DNA from: Smittium culicis
Lineage: Eukaryota; Kickxellomycota; Harpellomycetes; Harpellales; Legeriomycetaceae
Length of the DNA stretch: 17,029 nt
Direction: 5' to 3'
Assembly: GCA_001970855.1 (NCBI GenBank)
Contig: LSSN01001361.1
Coordinates: forward strand, 1-17,029
Both the position numbers and the translations under genes were made by a program. Positions 9,901-17,029 of this stretch are shown here, in pieces; the first letter of the stretch is position 1, and every line of letters begins with the position of its first letter. The notes under the pieces were generated by a model, which worked only from the letters and a program-made list of their open reading frames with translations, was not told the DNA's origin and did no database searches.

Positions 9901-12900
9901 ACACTGATTCGAATAATCATCCATTTAATATTTCTCCAAACGTTCAGCCAACTCTCAATTTAAATGACATTTCCCTTAACTATTGTGTAATCGCCTCTGC
10001 TTTAAAATTTATGGACCTCCTTAAAGAAGCAAATATTCATGGCATTCGTGAAAAGTTCAAAGAGCTCGTAAGTGAATCAAAAATTAATACCAACAGTAAT
10101 AATTCGGACCTAGAAAGTGCTGATGACGTATTTTCGAAAAATAACGCATTTAATTCCGATGAGATATACAATGCTAAAAAAAGTATCAGCGATGCTCTTG
10201 ACTTCATAAACCAGCCTTTAACTTCCGAGTTTAATCACAGAATTGACCTCAAACCTAGATCCATCTCGCTGTTGCGAAATTCTTCAAACTTTCACTCTAC
10301 AATATCCCCTGACTTAAACCTCACTTCAAAGTCAATAACTTCGACTAAGCTACCAAAAAAGCGATTATCGCTGGATAATAAACTCAATTCCGTAAGCTCT
10401 GACTCTTCAAAATCTCTTTTATCTCGATACACTAATAAAAGCAGCCCCGAATATAAAAATGAAATTTCTTTATTTGTAAAAGAACTTTCTGAAATTATAA
10501 AGAACAATAAAACAATTCCACAAAAAAATCGATCAGTATCTACCAATTCTACGTGCACCAAGTTGGATCACGACCTTGATTCTAATGCATCTAATTTTAA
10601 TCACATAAACTTGAAGACCACCTATGACCAATTATTTAGTAATAAAAGACATTCAACCTTAGTCCCTAGCCCATCGGAGATAAGAGCACTAATTAATAGG
10701 TTAAAATCTCAATTCGGCAGCAATTACTTCGGTGATACAATCACAGATAAAAGAATACCCAGAAAGATGTTTACGTCCAAATTAGAAGACCTAAAACAGA
10801 GCTTACAATCTCTTCCCATCGAATCCAAAAATACATTCCCTAAATCCATTTCTAATAAAAGAGTTGATCAAGCTAATAAACTATCATACCGATACAAAGA
10901 TAGTGTTTTAGCCAGCCCCAATAAACCTTCAAACTTTAATGGAATTTTTCAACCTAGAGATATAATCAGCTCATCTGTAGCAGAGCCTTTTAAACTTTCC
11001 AGGTCTAACTCTTTCTTTGATCTTATAAAACAAGCTACTAAACCAGATAATGAATCTCAAAAAAATGACCTCGATACAATAGATTGTTTGGAGAGCTTTT
11101 CGAGTAATAAGAGTTTTCAATCATTTTTGCAGGCTATCAACATTCTACAGATTGTAATTGACGAGCTCGGAAATTATCCTAAAGTACCTTTTGTTTCGAG
11201 CAAAGACGAAGATGCATTTGTAAGAAGGCAACTTGATCTTCGAAAATATCTCGAAATGCTGAAAAAAAGCAATCTCCTAAAACCTCTAGGCAAATTATCT
11301 CTTAATCCAAACTCTGCTCGTCCGATTTTCTTGATTTTCAACGCCAGTCGCCAACTTTTGCCAGATAACGAAAAAGGCCCAAAAAGGTTTGACACAAGCT
11401 TGTATATCAAAATTACAAAATACCCAAAGTCAAAATTAAAGTCCAGCCCATTCCAAAGCTTTGGAATGGAAAGCCAACCTGCTTCGTTTTCTGAGCTTCC
11501 TTTGTGCAGATATTTTGTCCAAGCATCTATTTGCAGCAGCAAGCTTGACATTAAGCAAAAATCTATCAACATCGGCACAATTCAACAAAATGAAAGTGCA
11601 AAGAAGTTCCTCCTAATTAGAAATCCCAACTATATTCCTTTGCTCTACGCAATTAAAAAAACAGGTTCTATTTCCAGCGGTGATATCTCCTTTCGGGATT
11701 ACAGGTATGGAATTGTACGCGCATTTGATGAAAAAAAAGTTGAGTTTTATTTTAAACCCACATTGGCTGGTAACTATAACGAAAAAATATTTGTCACTAA
11801 CGTCGTTGACTTTGAGCAATCTCAGATCGTCATTTTAAAAGCTGTAGTTTTAAAAACATTTAATTTCCATATAAATGAGCTAGTTCTGGATTATGGAACT
11901 ATAACTATGAATTCAAATAGTGTGAATCTTCCAATAAAGTATCTTGCAATTAGAAACACATCTACTGTTGCTAGAACGTTTATTGTAAACATCAATGAAT
12001 CAGATACTAAATCGATTATCCAATCCGACTCTAACCTGGTGCTTGACTCTATGAAAGAAAATTTTGACAATGCACCTCAACCAATTTCTTTAACTTCTAC
12101 TAACAAAAACAATATTTCTGGCTTAGTAAATAATTTCTCGCCAAATATATACACTGAATCTAGCGAGCCTTCAAAGAAACAGGCTAATATAAATTCTTCA
12201 GCTTTTGGACTTGATATTCCCAGAAATAGCCCTTCTTTGAACTCTCGAATATCTGATACCATTACTACCATAAGTCCCAAAGCTCTTGAATCCAGCCCTC
12301 CTATTAACTCTAAAATCCCTGACTTTGACTCACCTTGCCCTAAAAAACTATCTGTCAGCTTCTTACCCCAAGACTATTTAGGCAACAACATCCAAGGATT
12401 TGGCGTAGATATCTCTGGAAATAAAAACGAAACTGCTCAAAAATCGATTTTTGATGGCTCTGATCCTAATCAAAACGTATCTCTGCTGCATTTATCAAAA
12501 GAAGACCTTGAACTGATCGAATCATTGGAACAAAAAATAAAAATTGCTAAAAGAAAAAATAAGCCAGAGAAAGTTGAAAAATACATCAAAAAAATAAACC
12601 TATTAAAAGGAAAAAATTCTATAGCTTCGGATAATACCAATAGTGATAAACATCCGAACTCTGAACATGATTCTGCTAAAAACAATATAAAAGAGCGTAA
12701 TTCCGATATTTTAGATTCCTTGCTTTCAAATGACCCTATTGTTACTAATGATCCTAGCAAAAATATCTCAGAACCCAGCCCAATTTCCAACAATAAAAAC
12801 GCCAAGTCTAACTCCAGTCAATCTAACTCTAATTTGGTTTCCTCCTATAAAATATGCCCCGATGGCTCAATCACTGTTTACATTTTGCCTGACTCTATGG

Positions 12901-13358
12901 TAACCATACCAGTTAGCGTAACAATAACTAACTCTGCAAATAATTCTTGCAACTCTTTCTCTCCCGCTAAAAATACCCCAAGCTTAAGCAAAACCACTGC
13001 TGTTGAAGGATATAACCTTAAACCAGGAATCAAAGCACTAAGTAAGATTTTTTTTAATAATCTTGTTTTAATATATTTTTCAATCAATCAATTAAAACAT
13101 GTTTTTATTTAATATTTTAAAAAATTTTAAACTATAATGATTGTACTTTTAGATTTAATCGATGGTGTTAAAGCTGAGCCAAACCATGTTGGTTCGATAA
13201 TTGCTAGTGAGATTACTGAACCTGATAAGATTACCAACTTTAACGAAATTGAAAATGAGATGAACAAAAATCTTTTAACATTAACACAGTACATATCAGT
13301 GTTTGAAAATATAGATATTGACAACGTTAAAACAGTGAAGATTGTTGTTCAAGCGTAA
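6957..13358 (+). CDS. Very large multi-module ASH/MSP/PapD-like beta-sandwich protein, two exons
   Basis: Exons 6957-13041 and 13153-13358 give 2,096 aa. No signal peptide or membrane segment is visible. Modules with the ASH/MSP pattern (start with beta strand, F/Y-G-x-I/V, later I-x-N-x-S) occur at about residues 472-510 (VIDFGTCASG..LIFKNNSD), 803-835 (IIDTGPISVG..ITVENLAD), 919-950 (FIDFGISP..MNIENLCD), 1535-1570 (INIGTIQQNE..LLIRNPN) and 1642-1682 (LDYGTITM..LAIRNTST). Further beta-rich parts are at 1-95, 262-460 and 1966 to the end. Between them lie long Ser/Asn/Lys-rich disordered linkers (about 95-260, 520-725, 1040-1380, 1690-1840). A charged helical segment (about 1841-1885: LELIESLEQKIKIAKRK, then EKVEKYIKKINLLKG) suggests a helical hairpin. 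ASH-type modules occur in centrosomal, ciliary and membrane-contact proteins; the cellular role here is unknown. Start: first ATG of the open frame, after a pyrimidine-rich leader. Confidence 0.8.
7695..7712 (+). repeat. Three tandem TCAGGC hexamers coding Ser-Gly
   Basis: Three perfect copies of TCAGGC encode SGSGSG (about residues 247-252) at the end of the first disordered linker of the large protein. The unit is a multiple of three, so copy changes would keep the frame. Confidence 0.85.
11448..11469. repeat. Perfect 22-bp palindrome inside the large gene
   Basis: CCATTCCAAAG is followed directly by its reverse complement CTTTGGAATGG, with no spacer and no mismatch. It lies in the coding frame of the large protein (around residues 1498-1505, PFQSFGME). 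Could form a cruciform or RNA hairpin; may also be chance. Confidence 0.85.
13042..13152 (+). other. Predicted intron of the large gene (111 nt, phase 1)
   Basis: The main frame reaches a GTAAGA donor at 13042 after residue Leu-2028 and would otherwise run into a tail of 23 hydrophobic, AT-coded residues before a stop at 13110-13112. An acceptor TTTTAG at 13147-13152 joins in frame to 68 further codons of normal composition ending in TAA at 13358. Interior sequence is very AT-rich with a pyrimidine-poor 3' end, so the call rests on splice motifs and frame. If it is retained, the protein would end at residue 2051. Confidence 0.75.
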
Positions 13359-13447
13359 CAGATATTCATTTTATCTCATTTCAAAAATTCACTCGTTTCC
13401 GCTTGTTTTGAATAATTATTCGCTTTTATAGTAATTATAGTTAGCTT

Positions 13448-13453
13448 AATAAA
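13448..13453 (+). terminator. Candidate poly(A) signal of the large gene
   Basis: AATAAA, 90 bases after the proposed stop codon at 13358. The motif is frequent by chance in DNA this AT-rich, so only its position supports it. Confidence 0.4.
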
Positions 13454-16424
13454 GATTTTAAACAAAAATTTTCTGGAATTTCTCTAATCTTAATTAAGAG
13501 CATTCTTTTTTTTTCTTGTTCAAACTTAATCTTATGAAAGCAGTTCTCAAATTTACTGTAAAAAATTGACATGTAAGAAAAGTAGCTCATTTCTGAATTC
13601 TTATCTGATGAAAAATTTATTATACATATTAATAAGTGTAAGATTCTTAATCAAATTAAACTATTTTTCTTTGAAATTGTATTTGATAGTACGAATTCGA
13701 TATAACTAATGGCATTTCCAGATGATTTATTAGACCCTATTTTCTAACAGAGGCTGTGAATATAAGTAAAACTGACTAGTAGGAAAACTTCAGTAGAAAA
13801 ACTTCCGCTTCTCAAAATAATCTCCCAACAATAAAAAAAATATCTTTTAGAAAATATACCTCTTTATAAATTTTTTAATTACGTTTACTATACTTTTATT
13901 TATTTTTAGGAATTAGCTATCAGAAAAATTGACTATTATTTTTTTTATTTGAAACATTTGATTCTTTATAGGGTTGAAAATTTCATAAAAGCGCCTAAAA
14001 TATAATCAAAAAATTAAAAAAAAATTTAATAAATTTTAAATTTTATGCGTGAGCGATTACTTATATTGTCTGTTCAACTATCAGGAACTCGCAGTGCTGA
14101 ATATGAAAATGGTACTTCTTATTCAACGATAATTAATAATAAATTAATATCATTAACCAGAGTTATTTAATATACTAGACTTTTCATCTGTGAAATATAA
14201 AATACTAAACATGAAATTTAATTGTATAATGAACAAAATATAGGTCGATAAAAGTATATATGTATTTTAATACTGGTCAATAGGATTTTTTTTATTTCTA
14301 AACTTTAATAGTGATCTTTCGCTGCATTTTGGTAAATTTTATATATCTTTGCATTCAAAAATTCTATAGAATGTACAAAATTTAATCATTACGCTTCTAT
14401 TATAACCTCTTAAATAGCTGTTACTAATGTACCTTTATTGTTAAAATTTAATAACTTGAATTTATTTTTGACCACCTTTATATAAATTCTAACTTAAATC
14501 AATTTATTTTTTTTCAGAATAGCTAGGAAAATTACATCATTATAATTTTTCTTTATTAAATTTAATTCGAAAATCACTTGAGTAAATTTAATTTAAATAC
14601 AAATTTTTTTATTAATTTATAGTTTTATTGAATTAAAATATTAGTTGATAATAAATTGAAAGCTATTCCGCCTTAAAACCTATATAAACTTTTATGAATA
14701 TACTCTACCTATACAGAATAGTTTTTTTTTATGACTTGTTACTAATGCGTAACAAAATTTTAAATAAATTCTTTTAAGGTATTATGTCTATTTAAAAAAA
14801 ATTCTGCTCATAGATTATTTATTCAGCTATAATTTAGTCAACTTATAATATATGAAACTGTGTATTGAAACTCATAAAATTATAAACATTATAAATCCTA
14901 TCATAGAATGCCAATATTGGCTAAAAAACTAATTGTCATATAAATCGATTTATTTAATACTATTTGGAGCTAATGGGTCGTATTTCTAAGCAAATAATAT
15001 ATATTTAAATATTAATAAATATACCCAGATGTAAATACAACAAAAATTTTCTTAGTTTAAATCCTTGTTAATTAACTAAAATTTGATTAATTTTTTGTTG
15101 AATATTTATCTTTTAAAAATTAAATAATAATTTAAAAATTTATCGATTTTGCGATACACGAGAAATTTTGAATAAAAATTATGTTTCAAATTTACTATAT
15201 TCTTTTTATTTTTTTTTTATTTGATTAAATCAGTAAGTTTATATTTAAAAAATATTTTCAAAAATTTATCAAAAAATCAAATAAATTAGTTATTATAACA
15301 TTTTTTTGAATTACTTTTTATACCATTATAATATCGATAATGAGTATATAACTGGGTGATACTAGATTTTATTAATTTGATTAACTACAGAATTTAATAA
15401 AATCAATAAAGTTTTTAATTATTTTTCTTTTTAATTATTTAAATTAGTTCAATTAGGCTCAGCTAAATATTAGAATAATCCTGAAAATTCATCCTCATCT
15501 ATTCGTTTATGAATTACCAATCCTATATAGTCAAACTAAAAATCCAAAATCGTCAATATATTTCCATAGTACAAAAATTGTACAAGTTTAATTTATAAAT
15601 CAGCTTTAAATTTTAATCTATTTGTATATATTTATTTTATATTTATCGGTTTATATTATTCTCATTTTTAAACATTGGATTTTTAATTGAAATATAAATG
15701 CAATCGAAAAATATTTATATCATTTTTTAAGTATTATAAAAATAAAAATGAGAATGGCAGCTGATTTAGATGAGAATAAAAATTATTACATTTACTAAAT
15801 GTCAAAAACTGGCTCAAATTTAATGTGAATAAAAATTCTATGAATTTTTCAGCTAAAATTATTTACGAAGCATGAAAACTGATAAAATTTCTCTGTTAAT
15901 ACTTGGTTATTAGGAATTTATTTATGAAGCTGAAACAAAAAATTCTAAATTTTTATATTTATATGAACTCAGACAAAATGTAATAAATACAAAAATTATA
16001 TATAGATTTGAATTAATTGATTAAGAAGTATCATATTTTTAAATAAATAATATTTAACTAATATATTAATAGATTATTTATGAGATTTGTCATAAGTAGC
16101 TAATAGTAAAAAAAATATTGAAATTAGTAAAAAAAATTTTTTTAAAAAAAAGTTTAGAGAACATTTCAATAGAAAAATCATGCTTTGAAGTTCAATCATA
16201 TCTAAATTTATATAGTAACCCGACTAAAATATCAATATAAAATTTTTTTGCTCAGATATGAACGAATTCTAAAAATAAAAATAGAGATCCATAAACACTA
16301 AAAAATGGAGTTTTTGTTAAATTTAAATTAGTTTCGAAATTTCAAGATATTGAGATCAAGAAATAGTATAATTTTTGATAATCCAGTATATGTCAAGAGA
16401 TTTGAGCATATTGTATTGAATATT

Positions 16425-16442
16425 CGTGACCCAAAGGTCACG
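16425..16442. repeat. GC-rich hairpin in AT-rich DNA
   Basis: CGTGACC, loop CAAA, GGTCACG: a perfect 7-bp stem with five G:C pairs, in DNA where G+C is scarce. Twelve bases after the stem lies CTAA (16455-16458). Hairpin plus CTRR is the layout of a Helitron 3' end, but no 5' end or Rep/helicase was found and the base after CTAA is G, not the usual T. Confidence 0.7.
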
Positions 16443-17029
16443 GAATTTACCATTCTAAGAATTCGACGAAAGATAAAGTGGATAAGAACTATACCAACTA
16501 AATATATAAAGAGTAAGAGGATCGTCAATAAAATTCGTTGGTATTTAACAGTATAAAAATAGAATAGAAAGATAATGAATAAAGTGTTATTAATTTATTC
16601 TAAACATACTCGCATAGAAAAGAAGAAAATAGGATTAAATTTTCAATATTCTCAGTAAATGAAAATAATAACAGTAAAAAAACGTTATTTGCCAATATAA
16701 TAAAAATTTTTTACTCAAACTTTCGGAAAGTGTGAACGAGCTTAAAAATACGTTTTGGACTAAATATATACGTTATATATATATTTATTAATAATCAATT
16801 ATTTTGTCTTAAAATAGAGGCATTAAAAAAAATATAATCTAATAAAACGTAAAAAGCTCTATTTGAACTTGTGAAAATAAAGATAATTTAATTATTCCAA
16901 TGATTTTCCTTTTATAAGACATTAAATGTCTAAAATTCCTACCATAAAGTCACATTTAGATGTAATTAAATTTTTCGATAATATACAAAAAAATACAAGT
17001 TACTCATTTTAGCCTTGATTTTTTTAAAA

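Larger units (their letters stand above)
13359..17029. other. Extremely AT-rich stretch without a supported gene
   Basis: After the large gene, 3.7 kb become markedly richer in A+T than the coding regions, with many A and T runs and stops in every frame. The longest frames (16350-16556 plus, 16328-16528 minus) overlap each other and look like no family. A 41-codon frame at 14045-14170 sits in a slightly GC-richer patch but has no homologue I can name. No telomere repeat, terminal inverted repeat, LTR pair or transposase signature was seen. It could be a gene-poor spacer, decayed mobile DNA, or heterochromatin. Confidence 0.6.

Noticed and set aside
7271..13087. Several minus-strand ORFs of 67-134 codons inside the large gene
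   Set aside because: All are antisense to the 2-kb-residue plus-strand frame and have no recognisable features.
13186..13202. GGTTCGATAA as a tRNA T-loop
   Set aside because: It is within the last exon of the large gene and no acceptor, D or anticodon stem can be folded around it.
14045..14170. 41-codon frame starting MRERLLILSVQLSG
   Set aside because: Locally less AT-rich and readable, but too short and isolated, with no known family and no supporting signals.
16328..16556. Overlapping ORFs of 66 and 68 codons on both strands
   Set aside because: They overlap almost completely on opposite strands, resemble no family and sit around a palindromic hairpin; at most a decayed fragment.

Overview
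The window looks like nuclear DNA of an AT-rich fungus, most likely an early-diverging (zygomycete-type) lineage. The reasons are: spliceosomal GT..AG introns of about 80-212 nt; an IQGAP whose CH domain and disordered N-terminal extension resemble fungal Iqg1/Rng2; long Ser/Asn-rich proteins; and a dihydropteridine reductase, an enzyme missing from many Dikarya but known in some basal fungi. The lineage is an inference and cannot be fixed from sequence alone. No tRNA, rRNA, CRISPR array or intact transposon was recognised.

Layout. (1) 1-815, minus strand: N-terminal 271 codons of an IQGAP-family cytokinesis scaffold, cut by the left edge inside its calponin-homology domain. (2) 816-4682: a long intergenic stretch. 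It holds a GC-richer island with a 138-codon minus-strand ORF of unknown identity (1644-2060), a neighbouring block with clustered CGCG and CCAAT motifs (2171-2560), and the QDPR upstream region. (3) 4683-6052, plus strand: a six-exon gene for quinoid dihydropteridine reductase (232 aa), reconstructed exon by exon. (4) 6053-6956: spacer ending in a pyrimidine-rich leader. (5) 6957-13358, plus strand: a 2,096-aa, two-exon gene for a very large protein with several ASH/MSP/PapD-like beta-sandwich modules separated by disordered Ser/Asn-rich linkers. (6) 13359-17029: an extremely AT-rich stretch with no credible gene, but with one conspicuous GC-rich hairpin.

The three recognised genes do not form a pathway. 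IQGAP acts at the actomyosin ring, QDPR recycles tetrahydrobiopterin for aromatic amino acid hydroxylation, and the large protein is a putative scaffold of unknown role. The main leads are the multi-ASH protein, the fungal QDPR, and the island plus CGCG/CCAAT block around 1.6-2.6 kb.
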